A DNA stretch of 64,000 nucleotides, taken from assembly GCF_030122845.1 (NCBI RefSeq), contig NZ_CP126084.1, forward strand, positions 3,348,001-3,412,000. Reading direction: 5' to 3'. Position 1 is the stretch's first letter. Each line of letters begins with the position of its first letter. Position numbers and translations under genes: made by a program. The notes beneath the pieces were generated by a model, which saw nothing but the letters and a program-made list of their open reading frames with translations, was not told the DNA's origin and searched no databases. This DNA is from Paenibacillus woosongensis (GTDB lineage Bacteria; Bacillota; Bacilli; Paenibacillales; Paenibacillaceae). This document shows, piece by piece, positions 52,471 through 60,565 of the stretch.

Positions 52471-53178
52471 TTAACGGTTCAGGCCAGCGACCATCTCGTT
52501 TAAAATTTCAAACGAATGCCGGGCAGCGAGCATCGTAAATTCGGCGAAATTGACGTCCGCCGTGCCATCGGCCTTGTCGGACATCGAGCGGAGAATGACG
52601 TAAGGCACTCCATTCATATGGCATACTTGTGCTACAGCTGCCCCTTCCATCTCCACGCAGGCGCCGTCCATCGTCTCGTGAAGCTCGCGGACATAATCAT
52701 AATCGGAAATGAACTGGTCGCCAGACAGCACCTTGCCTACGATAAAGTTGTTATCCTCGCACAGTTTGGAGCAGGCCTCTTCCGCCAGACGGATCAGTTT
52801 CTTGTCTGCCGGAAAATCCGATACGTCCTGATAAGGAATCATACCGCGGGCAAAGCCGAGCGGCGTAACGTCCATGTCATGCTGCTGGCATGAAGAGGAA
52901 ATCACGATATCCCCGATGTTAAGCTCGGGGTGAACCGCACCTGCCACTCCTGTAAACAGTATCGTGTCTGCTCCGAACCGATCTACCAGCACCTGCGTCG
53001 TTGCAGCGGCATTGACTTTGCCGACGCCCGACTTGCATACGACAACCTCTTTGCCGTGCAGCTGCCCGGTTACAAAGCTGATTCCGGCATGTATGACGGT
53101 ATTCTGCCTCTCTACCTGCTCCAGCAGCAGAGCGATTTCTTCATCCATGGCGCCCATCAGCCCGATTGTTGCGGCCAT
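52471..53178 (-). CDS. mtnN: 5'-methylthioadenosine / S-adenosylhomocysteine nucleosidase
   Basis: 235 residues; splits MTA and SAH into adenine and thioribose compounds for methionine salvage and methyl-cycle recycling. N-terminal GLMGAMDEEI, the family motif FTGVAGAVHP, purine-site VEMEGAAVAQVC and catalytic Asp in RSMSDKADG. AAGGAGGAG precedes the ATG. Convergent with acuC with no spacer; its terminator lies within acuC. Confidence 0.95.
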   Translation of the reverse strand: MAATIGLMGAMDEEIALLLEQVERQNTVIHAGISFVTGQLHGKEVVVCKSGVGKVNAAATTQVLVDRFGADTILFTGVAGAVHPELNIGDIVISSSCQQHDMDVTPLGFARGMIPYQDVSDFPADKKLIRLAEEACSKLCEDNNFIVGKVLSGDQFISDYDYVRELHETMDGACVEMEGAAVAQVCHMNGVPYVILRSMSDKADGTADVNFAEFTMLAARHSFEILNEMVAGLNR

Positions 53179-53204
53179 AACGATCTCCTCCTTTTTTTCC
53201 CCTA

Positions 53205-53232
53205 AAAAAAGCTCCTGAACAGGAGCTTTTTC
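53205..53232. terminator. Bidirectional terminator between ccpA and mtnN
   Basis: AAAAAGCTCCTG-AA-CAGGAGCTTTTT with A/T runs on both sides; mainly ends ccpA on the minus strand. Confidence 0.9.
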
Positions 53233-53303
53233 CGTATAACCTTTTTCATATATTTGTCTTTAATCTTCTTCTCTATCTATAATTGATGAATCAGTCCAGC
53301 CGA

Positions 53304-54308
53304 TTATACATGGCTGACCGACAAGCGAAGAATCGTCTCATGCGGCAAAATCACCTTCGAGCTCTCTACAGTCTCTTTCTTCATCAATTTCGTCAACAGA
53401 CGCATCGCTACCGCACCAAGGTCGTACATCGGCTGTGCCACCGTAGTCAGCTGCGGACGAACCATCGAAGCCATACGAATGTTATCCACACTAATAATAG
53501 AGAAATCCTCCGGCACTTTGAGACCTTCGTCCTGAATGCTGTGGATCGCTCCAATCGCCATTTCATCCGTGGCGGCGAAGATTGCCGTCGGGCGCTTCTT
53601 AAGACCCAGGAAATACTTCATCGCTTCGACACCGGATTCGTAGCGGTAATTGCCAATCCGCACCAGATCCTCCTGGTACTGAATGCCCGCAGTTTCGAGC
53701 GCGCGCTTGTAACCCTGGAACCGCGCATATCCGTTGGCCGGATCCTGCAGCGTTCCACTGATCATGGCAATCTCGCGATGGCCATGGCGAATCAGTGTGC
53801 TGACAGCATCGAAGGCAGCAGCCTCATGATCGATATCAACGGAAGGAATTGTCCCGTTCTCATCGCTCGTCGCACACAACACAACCGGAACAGAGGAGGT
53901 CTGGAAAGCCTGCATATGCTCTTCCGTCACTGCTCCGCCCATAAAGAGAAGCCCGTCCACCTGCTTCTCGAGCAGCGTGTTGATGACGCGGATTTCCTTC
54001 TCCTTCTTCTTGTCCGCATTACATAAAATAATGTTATAGTGGTACATGTTAGCGATGTCTTCAATACCCCGGGCGATTTCAGCGAAAATTGAATTTGAGA
54101 TGTCCGGAATGACTACGCCAACCGTAGTCGTCTTCTTGCTCGCAAGGCCTCTTGCAACCGCATTCGGACGATATCCCAACCGTTCAATTGCTTCGTATAC
54201 TTTTTTCCGGGTTTGCGGTTTCACATTGGGGTTGTTGTTGACAACCCGTGAAACCGTGGCCATTGAGACGCCTGCTTCACGTGCCACATCATAAATGGTA
54301 ACCGTCAC
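53304..54308 (-). CDS. ccpA: Catabolite control protein A
   Basis: 334 residues, LacI/GalR family. N-terminal helix-turn-helix [20 protein letters not shown] and hinge [20 protein letters not shown], then a sugar-binding-protein-like core. CcpA with Ser46-phosphorylated HPr (or Crh) binds cre sites. Starts at a GTG with GGAGAGAAG upstream (an overlapping out-of-frame ATG is followed at once by TGA). A consensus-like promoter lies upstream. Near acsA/acuA-acuC as in B. subtilis. Confidence 0.94.
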   Translation of the reverse strand: MTVTIYDVAREAGVSMATVSRVVNNNPNVKPQTRKKVYEAIERLGYRPNAVARGLASKKTTTVGVVIPDISNSIFAEIARGIEDIANMYHYNIILCNADKKKEKEIRVINTLLEKQVDGLLFMGGAVTEEHMQAFQTSSVPVVLCATSDENGTIPSVDIDHEAAAFDAVSTLIRHGHREIAMISGTLQDPANGYARFQGYKRALETAGIQYQEDLVRIGNYRYESGVEAMKYFLGLKKRPTAIFAATDEMAIGAIHSIQDEGLKVPEDFSIISVDNIRMASMVRPQLTTVAQPMYDLGAVAMRLLTKLMKKETVESSKVILPHETILRLSVSHV

Positions 54309-54376
54309 ATTCTTCTCTCCATTGCCAATAGATTTTCACTCATTCATCCCGTAATTTTCAAGCTCCAATTAGGTTT

Positions 54377-54405
54377 ATGATACGACAAAATTTTACTTTG
54401 TGCAA
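54377..54405 (-). promoter_or_regulatory. SigA-type promoter of ccpA
   Basis: TTGCAC (54405-54400) and TATCAT (54382-54377) on the minus strand, spacing 17 bases, so ccpA can be transcribed independently of the brxC gene upstream. Confidence 0.75.
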
Positions 54406-54415
54406 TGTTCGCGCT

Positions 54416-54760
54416 TCATTCTGCTAGAATTCCCTCTAGGGCTTCTAAAGTAATGTCGGAATGGGAAGTGTGCCAAACGGCTTGTCCGTTTTTGACCAGT
54501 ATGACTTGAGGGGATTCATGCTTCACTCCAAGGCGCTCAGCAGCCGCATCGGAGACGGCCCTGTCTTCGACAACGCATATCACACCGTAGTTTACAGCTT
54601 CGTTGGGATAATGATTTAAGTATGCATCGAACTCCCGGTGCGCTCCCGAACTGATGGGACAACGGGTACTATGTTTGAATAACAAAAACGGCCTGTGCGC
54701 TGAATCTTCCATAGCCTAGGCAAGCTCTTCTATGGAAGTTATTCTTTTCAAAGCAGCCAT
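54416..54760 (-). pseudogene. brxC: Bacilliredoxin-like YtxJ/BrxC with an in-frame amber codon
   Basis: The family frame starts at the ATG at 54760 (MAALKRITSIEELA) with AAGGGGATGG upstream, meets a TAG at 54718-54716 (codon 15), then continues as AMEDSAHRPFLLFKHSTRCP to the end at 54416. An ATG two codons after the stop (54712) could restart translation and give 98 residues that keep the active-site cysteine (STRCPISS) and the YGV/VKHESPQV and WHTSHSDIT motifs. BrxC proteins remove bacillithiol from oxidised protein thiols. A single CAG-to-TAG change would explain the stop. Could be a sequencing error, a degraded gene or re-initiation. Confidence 0.8.
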
Positions 54761-54873
54761 AATATATCCATCCCCTTTTTCCGACAAGGCATACTTAACA
54801 TTACCTTTTGTTATCTTAACAAAAAAAAGACGTTAAACACAACTCATTGCAGTACTTTTGCCAGAAACCGCCC

Positions 54874-55317
54874 TTAATTTGTTCTTGAAAACTGACTGTT
54901 ATTTACAAAGTCAGATATTTGAGCCAATCTTTTGGAAATGTCCTCCATCCAATCCTGGTCTTCCATTCCTTTAGCGCATCCATACACATCCAGCAGCAGG
55001 TTGATGCGTTCCTTACATTTCTGGTCGAGAAGCGATTCAAAAGATGGTGAGTCGGTCTCGCTCCATGTCCGGTAAATGCCGTACATCACGTCTGCCAGTT
55101 CGCTCACTTCATTAAAAAGCACGAGCCCCTGCTCCCGGCTCGCCTTCAGTTCCCCCAGCAAAGCAAGCAGATCCGGTTTTATGGCCGGAAGCACCTCGTA
55201 ATGACTGCATTGCTCGCATTCGAATACCGGTACTCTATCAATTTCGATAATCCCTTCAAAAATGAGCACTCTAAAATCGAGGCTCATTTCTTGCCCGCAA
55301 TGACACAGCTTGCGCAC
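54874..55317 (-). CDS. Hypothetical protein with YgiT-like zinc ribbon
   Basis: 147 residues from a GTG start with GAGGTGG upstream. The N-terminus has CHCG and CEQC pairs about 30 residues apart around FEGIIEIDRVPVFECEQCSHY, resembling YgiT/MqsA-type zinc ribbons. The C-terminal 95 residues are helical and do not match an antitoxin DNA-binding domain that I know. No toxin-like partner gene is adjacent. Function unknown. Confidence 0.65.
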   Translation of the reverse strand: MRKLCHCGQEMSLDFRVLIFEGIIEIDRVPVFECEQCSHYEVLPAIKPDLLALLGELKASREQGLVLFNEVSELADVMYGIYRTWSETDSPSFESLLDQKCKERINLLLDVYGCAKGMEDQDWMEDISKRLAQISDFVNNSQFSRTN

Positions 55318-55501
55318 AGTACCACCTCTTCTTACAAATCATTTTCAATTTACTTTTACTTGCCCGCCGTCCGTTGAATGATGTATTCGACCCTTAAGGG
55401 ATGTTCTCCTTTTCGGGGATGCAAATGCTTGTAATTTCCTTGACTGGCAAGGAATCTCGCCTAGGCTGCGGCGATGGTCATATGATAAATAACTTTATTT
55501 T

Positions 55502-55533
55502 TGATACAATTAAAATATCGAAAACGATTTTCG
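55502..55533 (+). promoter_or_regulatory. Extended -10 and palindrome before the DJ-1 gene
   Basis: TGATACAAT (55502-55510, extended -10) is followed by the perfect inverted repeat CGAAAA-CGA-TTTTCG at 55519-55533, at or just past the expected start site. The position suits a repressor operator; the repressor is unknown. Confidence 0.5.
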
Positions 55534-55565
55534 TCAAGACCGACCGAGAACAGGAGGCGTCCATA

Positions 55566-56090
55566 TTGAGACTTACTGGTAAAAGAGTTATCGCTTTAGT
55601 AGATGAGGAATTCGAGGATTTGGAGCTGTGGTACCCGATTTATCGGGTTCGCGAGGAAGGTGCCGAGGTTCATCTCGTCGGACCGGAGAAAGGCAAAAAA
55701 TACATCGGCAAGTACGGCGTGCCTGCCGAAGCGGAATATAGCTTCGAGGAAATCGATGCCAAAGACTACGACGGCATCCTCGTTCCGGGCGGCTGGGCCC
55801 CGGACAAGCTGCGCCGTTATGGCAAGGTGCTGGAAATGGTCAAAGAACTCCATGCGGCGAAGAAGCCGATTGGCCAAATCTGCCATGCCGGCTGGGTGCT
55901 GATATCCGCTAAGATTCTACAGGGCGTTACGGTTACGTCGACGCCGGGAATCCGCGACGATATGGAGAACGCAGGCGCGATTTGGAAGGATGAAGCCGTC
56001 GTCGTAGACGGGCATATCATCTCAGCCCGCCGTCCGCCGGATCTGCCGCCGTACGGCCAAGCATTCGTCGATGCGCTGGCGAAAGCGTAA
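55566..56090 (+). CDS. DJ-1/PfpI family protein
   Basis: 174 residues when started at the TTG at 55566 (MRLTGKRVIALVDEEFEDLE), which has AGGAGG with an eight-base gap; a longer frame from 55401 adds 55 non-conserved residues across the promoter. The class I glutamine amidotransferase-like fold has nucleophilic Cys in GQICHAGWVLISA, the Glu of FEDLEL and a nearby His. Relatives (YhbO, PfpI) are reported as glyoxalases, deglycases or stress proteases. A palindromic element lies upstream. Confidence 0.88.
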   Translation: MRLTGKRVIALVDEEFEDLELWYPIYRVREEGAEVHLVGPEKGKKYIGKYGVPAEAEYSFEEIDAKDYDGILVPGGWAPDKLRRYGKVLEMVKELHAAKKPIGQICHAGWVLISAKILQGVTVTSTPGIRDDMENAGAIWKDEAVVVDGHIISARRPPDLPPYGQAFVDALAKA

Positions 56091-56116
56091 CCCATTCCCC
56101 CTGAATTGCTGCAGAC

Positions 56117-56165
56117 AAAAAACGAACCGCAAGGGAAGGAGCCCGCTGCTCTCCCTATGCGGTTC
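56117..56165 (-). terminator. Intrinsic terminator of ptsI
   Basis: Long hairpin with arms GAACCGCA.GGGA..GAGC and GCTC.CCCT.TGCGGTTC followed by six T on the minus strand; it also lies downstream of the DJ-1 gene. Confidence 0.85.
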
Positions 56166-56175
56166 TTCTGCGTGT

Positions 56176-57912
56176 TTAATGGTTCTGCCACACACAGCTT
56201 TCGGCAAAACGCGTCAGCTCTGCCTCCACTTCGGCGCCGGTCGCAAGCCGGTAGCAGTTCGCCCCGGCTTCCCGCCCTGCGGAAGCTTCGGCATTCAATA
56301 TCCGGTGCTTCACCCTTAACAGCGATTGCGGGGACATGCTCAGATCACGAACGCCCAGATAAAGCCAGATCGGGATAGCTTTCTCGTCTCCGGCAAGTTC
56401 TCCGCAGACACTGACCGGAATCCCGGCGTCCTGCCCTGCCGTAATCGCCTGGCGCAGCAGGCGAAGCACCGCAGGATGAAATGGCTGGTACATATGGGCG
56501 ATCGTCTCGTTCATCCGGTCGACAGCCAGAACGTACTGCACCAGATCATTCGTGCCAATGCTGAAGAAATCAGCTTCCTTGGCCAGCAGATCGGCGATCG
56601 CTGCCGCAGCCGGCACTTCAATCATGACGCCGACCGGAATGCCGTCGTCGTAGGCGATGCCGCGCTGGTCGAGATCGGACTTGGCCTCGGCCAGAATTTG
56701 CTTCGCCTGGCGCACCTCCTCCAGCGAGGAAATCATCGGCAGCATGATTTTCAAGCTTCCATAGGCGCTGGCACGAAGGATGGCGGTCAGCTGGGTCTTG
56801 AACATTTCTTTGCTGTTCAAGCTGATGCGGATGGCCCGGTAGCCGAGGAAGGGGTTATCCTCCTCCGGCAGCTCGAAATATTCCAGCTGCTTATCTCCCC
56901 CAATGTCGAGCGTGCGAATCACGACGGAATAGCGGCCTGCCTTCTCGGCAACCTGCCGATATATATCAAACTGCTCCTCTTCTGATGGAAAGCTGGAACG
57001 ATCCATATAGAGGAACTCGGTGCGGAACAACCCCGCACCTTCGGCGCCGTAATGAAGCACCTGCTCCAAATCTTTGACGGAGCTGATATTGCCCGCCAGC
57101 CGAAAGCGAACGCCGTCCCGTGTAATAGCTTCGACCGTTGCCAGCAGCTGCAGCTGCTCTTTGCGCTTCCGCTGGATTTCGGCCAGTTCCGTGTAGCGGT
57201 CTATAATTTCCTGATCAGGTTCAACATAAATAATTCCTTCGTCGCCGTCAACGACAAGCATATCGCCCGTCTTCAGCGGCGTTCCAAGCTTGTGCTCCAG
57301 TCCGGACACAAGGGGAATCCCTAGAGCCCGGGCCATAATCGCTGAATGCGAGGTCTTGCCTCCAGCCATCGTAACCATGCCCAGCACATTATCTGGATTC
57401 ATATGTACAAGCTGGGAGGGTGACAATTCCTTGGCCACCAATATATAGGGCTGGGTATCGGCCGGAAGCGTAATGTCGGGCGTGCCGAGCAAATGCTTCA
57501 GCAGGCGATTGCCGACATCCTTGATGTCAAGCGCCCGCTCCTTCATGTACTCATCATCAAGCAGATCAAACATGGTGACAAAATGATCCGTTGCTTCTTT
57601 GACGGCAACTTCCGCCGCTTTGTACTGACGTTCGATAATCCCGCGGATTTCGCTCATGAATACGGGATCCTCCAAAATGGCCAAATGGGCGTCAAAAATG
57701 CTTGACTCCTCAACCCCTACCGCTTCCTTGACTTCATTTTTCATCACTTCGATTTCCGTCTTGGATGTACGTATGCCTTCATACAGTCTCTCAAACTCTG
57801 CGGCCAAATCCACCTTATCCATCTGGCGGTCCGGCAAATCCCATTCCCAGGCAGGCAGCACGAATGCCTTGCCGATGGCTACGCCCGCTGCTGCAGCGAC
57901 GCCCTGTATCAT
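56176..57912 (-). CDS. ptsI: PTS enzyme I (phosphoenolpyruvate-protein phosphotransferase)
   Basis: 578 residues from the ATG at 57912 (MIQGVAAAAGVAIGKAF) with GGGGG upstream. Takes phosphate from PEP and passes it to HPr. Phosphorylated His lies in GGKTSHSAIMARALGIP, the PEP-binding region in FFSIGTNDLVQYVLAVDR, and the catalytic Cys in SVCGELAGD. ptsH usually precedes ptsI in Firmicutes, but no ptsH is here, so enzyme I is expressed alone. Ends in a terminator. Confidence 0.95.
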   Translation of the reverse strand: MIQGVAAAAGVAIGKAFVLPAWEWDLPDRQMDKVDLAAEFERLYEGIRTSKTEIEVMKNEVKEAVGVEESSIFDAHLAILEDPVFMSEIRGIIERQYKAAEVAVKEATDHFVTMFDLLDDEYMKERALDIKDVGNRLLKHLLGTPDITLPADTQPYILVAKELSPSQLVHMNPDNVLGMVTMAGGKTSHSAIMARALGIPLVSGLEHKLGTPLKTGDMLVVDGDEGIIYVEPDQEIIDRYTELAEIQRKRKEQLQLLATVEAITRDGVRFRLAGNISSVKDLEQVLHYGAEGAGLFRTEFLYMDRSSFPSEEEQFDIYRQVAEKAGRYSVVIRTLDIGGDKQLEYFELPEEDNPFLGYRAIRISLNSKEMFKTQLTAILRASAYGSLKIMLPMISSLEEVRQAKQILAEAKSDLDQRGIAYDDGIPVGVMIEVPAAAAIADLLAKEADFFSIGTNDLVQYVLAVDRMNETIAHMYQPFHPAVLRLLRQAITAGQDAGIPVSVCGELAGDEKAIPIWLYLGVRDLSMSPQSLLRVKHRILNAEASAGREAGANCYRLATGAEVEAELTRFAESCVWQNH

Positions 57913-58060
57913 GTTTAGACCCCCTATATCCTGCTCTGTTATAGGATACATCTCTCTATAATATTTATCTTTGTTCACGAAGTAATTCGGGTTCGCACTA
58001 TTATGGTAATCCTAGGCTTGCAAATTTGTCAAAGGAAATTAAACCTGTCCAGCTAAAACA

Positions 58061-58091
58061 AAAAAGAGGACCCGCTGAATTCAGGTCCTCT
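58061..58091 (-). terminator. Intrinsic terminator of the CoA-binding gene
   Basis: Stem AGAGGACC / GGTCCTCT followed by a T-rich run on the minus strand. Confidence 0.85.
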
Positions 58092-58100
58092 CCTTAGGGA

Positions 58101-58532
58101 TTATTGCCGGCTCTTGCCGAGCAATATGCTGTCCTCTACCTTGATACACCGATCCATGATCACCTTCAAGCCGCCCTGCTCGGCGATCTGCGCTGCCTCC
58201 TCGCTGATGATTCCCTGCTGGAGCCACAGCACCTTGGCACGGGCCGCAACCGCTTCGCGGGCCACCTCCGGTGTATGTTCGCTGCGCCGAAATACGTTCA
58301 CGATATCGATCGGCTCAGGTACGTCCGCCAAGGAAGCATACACCTGTTCGCCGAGAATCTGCCCGCTGACCGCCGGGTTCACTGGAATAATGCGGTAGCC
58401 GTTGCTCTGCATCGCTTGGGCTACCATGTAGGATGTGCGGTCCGGCTTGTCGGACAGCCCGACGACGGCGATATTGCCCGCATGCTCCAAAATTTCCTTG
58501 ATTTCCTCGCGGCTGGGATTTTCATAAGCCAT
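58101..58532 (-). CDS. CoA-binding domain protein (YccU type)
   Basis: 143 residues from the ATG at 58532 (MAYENPSREEIKEILEHAGN), with GAGGAGG eight bases upstream. A single Rossmann-type CoA-binding_2 domain: NIAVVGLSDKPDRTSYMVA, GYRIIPVNPAVSGQILG and the conserved C-terminal VIMDRCIKVE. Ligand likely CoA or acyl-CoA; function not established. It lies 48 bp after aroA on the same strand and may be the last gene of aroK-aroA. Confidence 0.9.
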   Translation of the reverse strand: MAYENPSREEIKEILEHAGNIAVVGLSDKPDRTSYMVAQAMQSNGYRIIPVNPAVSGQILGEQVYASLADVPEPIDIVNVFRRSEHTPEVAREAVAARAKVLWLQQGIISEEAAQIAEQGGLKVIMDRCIKVEDSILLGKSRQ

Positions 58533-58580
58533 GGCTGAATCCTCCTCTCGAATTTCCATAGTATGCCCTGCCCTCTCTTG

Positions 58581-59870
58581 TTATACCCATTCTACCTGAG
58601 CGCCAAGCGCCTTCATATGATCGAAAAATTGCGGATACGATTTGGCGACGTGATGGGCGTCCTTGATGACCAGCGGCTTGAAGCAGCGCAGGCCGACAAT
58701 CGTCAAAGCCATAATGACGCGGTGATCGTAGTGGGCGTTGATCTCGACGCCCCCCTCAAGCCCGCTCGGACGGCCGTGCACGATGATCTCGGCCTGGCGC
58801 TCCTCTACGTTCGCGCCGGCTTTTCTCAGCTCGTTCAAATAATCCGTAATCCGATCGCATTCCTTGTACCTTAAATTCTCTACGTTATAGAAACGGGACG
58901 TTCCTTCGGCAAACACTGCAGCGGCCACCATAGCCAGTACCGCATCGGTCGCTGCATCGCCATCGAACTCTACCGGACGCAAACGGCCATTGCCTTGTAC
59001 GTGAACCGTATCGTTCACATGGGTCAGCGGTACGTCCATCATTTGCAGGACATCCACGACCGCACGCTCGCCCTGTTTGCTGCGCTCGGCCAGACGGTGC
59101 ACCTTCACATCGGACTTCGTTACCGCAGCTGCCGCCAGAATGGCCGCCGAGCCCGGATAATCGCCCTGAACCGTGTAGGTCTTCGCCTGATAGCTCTGGC
59201 GGCCGGGCACCTTGAAGCTCATGTAATCGTCGCTGGCATGGATGATGATTCCCGCCTGCTCCAGCACTTCCAGCGTCTGGCCGACAACGACCTTCGATTT
59301 CAAATCGTCCAGCACCTCGATTTCGCTGTCCTCTTCTAGCAGAGGGGTCAGGAACAAAAGGGCGCTCAAATACTGCGAGCTGACCGCGCCGGATACGGTG
59401 ATCTTGCCGCCCTTCGGATTACCGCCGCGAATTGTGATCGGCAGCCGTCCTTCCTGATGGTCGACCTCGACGCCAAGCTGCTGCAGAGCCGTGATCAAAT
59501 CATCATGCGGACGTTTGCCCAGGGAATCAGGATAGGTGTTAACGAAGGTCACCTCAGGACACAGCGCGGCGATGCCCATCAGAAACCTCAGCACGGCTCC
59601 GGCATTGCCGACGTTCAATTCCTTGACATCCTTCGGCTTCCGGCCAAAGCCCGTAATGACGATCTTCTCCTCATCCTCCTCCAGCACCGCCCCCAGGTCG
59701 GCAATGCAGCGGCGCATGGCGTCGCTGTCCTCGCTGTGCGCAGGATAATATATGGTGCTCGTCCCTTCGGCTAGCGCGGCAACGAGCAGATAGCGCGTTG
59801 TATAATTTTTCGATGATAGCGCCCCGATTTCACCGCTAAGCTCGGGCGTTGGTCTAACGATAACGTCCAT
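58581..59870 (-). CDS. aroA: 3-phosphoshikimate 1-carboxyvinyltransferase (EPSP synthase)
   Basis: 429 residues; transfers enolpyruvyl from PEP to shikimate-3-phosphate. The overall family pattern is kept (GSKSxxxR equivalent ALSSKNYTTRYLL; ELNVGNAGAVLRFLMG; LRYKECDRI; HYDHRVIMAL). Compared with E. coli, the PEP/glyphosate loop reads NAGAVLRF instead of NAGTAMRP, that is Thr97 to Ala and Pro101 to Phe, and Ser23 to Asn. Gly96 and Arg100 are kept. AAGGAG precedes the ATG. Operon with aroK upstream (36-bp gap). Confidence 0.92.
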   Translation of the reverse strand: MDVIVRPTPELSGEIGALSSKNYTTRYLLVAALAEGTSTIYYPAHSEDSDAMRRCIADLGAVLEEDEEKIVITGFGRKPKDVKELNVGNAGAVLRFLMGIAALCPEVTFVNTYPDSLGKRPHDDLITALQQLGVEVDHQEGRLPITIRGGNPKGGKITVSGAVSSQYLSALLFLTPLLEEDSEIEVLDDLKSKVVVGQTLEVLEQAGIIIHASDDYMSFKVPGRQSYQAKTYTVQGDYPGSAAILAAAAVTKSDVKVHRLAERSKQGERAVVDVLQMMDVPLTHVNDTVHVQGNGRLRPVEFDGDAATDAVLAMVAAAVFAEGTSRFYNVENLRYKECDRITDYLNELRKAGANVEERQAEIIVHGRPSGLEGGVEINAHYDHRVIMALTIVGLRCFKPLVIKDAHHVAKSYPQFFDHMKALGAQVEWV

Positions 59871-59906
59871 TTATATTCTCCTTTTTTTCATCAAATATTA
59901 TTTTGA

Positions 59907-60419
59907 TTAACCGCGGTAATGCATTAAAATCTCAGACGCTAGGACGTCTGGAGTTTTACCCGTGGTATCGATTTTGACGTGAGCGAAATCATAAGCATGC
60001 TTGCGCTCTTCCAGGAGGACGGTCAGTCTCTCCCTCGCCCCGCCGGCAAGCAGCGGCCTGCCCGGATCCTCGCCAACGCGCTTCAGAATGCTCTCCAGAT
60101 CGGCGGTAAGGGCAACAACCCAGCCCTGTTCCAGCATGATGGAGCGGTTCTCTTCACGCAGAACGGCCCCGCCGCCGGTCGCCAGCACTACCCCGCCTTC
60201 TTGCAGAACCCGGCTCAGCAATGCCGACTCCATATCCCGGAAATAAGGCTCGCCGTAATTGGCAAACAATTCGGGAATTGTGCACTTCGCCTCCTCTTCG
60301 ATCTGTTGATCGAGATCGATCAGGCGATAGCCGGCCTTTTCGGCAAGAACGGCTCCTACCGTCGACTTGCCTGTGCCCATCATTCCTACCAGTATAATAT
60401 TGTTTCTCTTTCCACTCAA
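59907..60419 (-). CDS. aroK: Shikimate kinase
   Basis: 170 residues; phosphorylates shikimate, the step before EPSP synthase encoded next. Walker A GMMGTGKSTVG, shikimate-binding DLD (LIDLDQQIEEE) and FRDMES, VLATGGGAVLRE and lid DPGRPLLAGG. The start is a TTG at 60419 with AGGTGA upstream; no better in-frame ATG precedes the Walker motif. Confidence 0.94.
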   Translation of the reverse strand: MSGKRNNIILVGMMGTGKSTVGAVLAEKAGYRLIDLDQQIEEEAKCTIPELFANYGEPYFRDMESALLSRVLQEGGVVLATGGGAVLREENRSIMLEQGWVVALTADLESILKRVGEDPGRPLLAGGARERLTVLLEERKHAYDFAHVKIDTTGKTPDVLASEILMHYRG

Positions 60420-60512
60420 TATTTCACCTACTTTATTCCTGTGCTGATGGCAAACTTTTTCATATCATAACACAGGCGCCAGCATTTCGGCACATCTCAT
60501 CGTTAAATATTC

Positions 60513-60552
60513 AAAAAAAGGCGCCAAAGAGCAAAACCGCTCTTGACGCCTT
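60513..60552 (-). terminator. Intrinsic terminator of gnd
   Basis: Stem AAGGCG..AAGAGC / GCTCTT..CGCCTT followed by seven T on the minus strand. Confidence 0.9.
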
Positions 60553-60565
60553 ATGAATCAGTTGA

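Noticed and set aside
54874..55317. Toxin-antitoxin pair based on the YgiT-like zinc ribbon
   Set aside because: No small toxin gene adjoins it and the C-terminal domain does not look like an HTH antitoxin.
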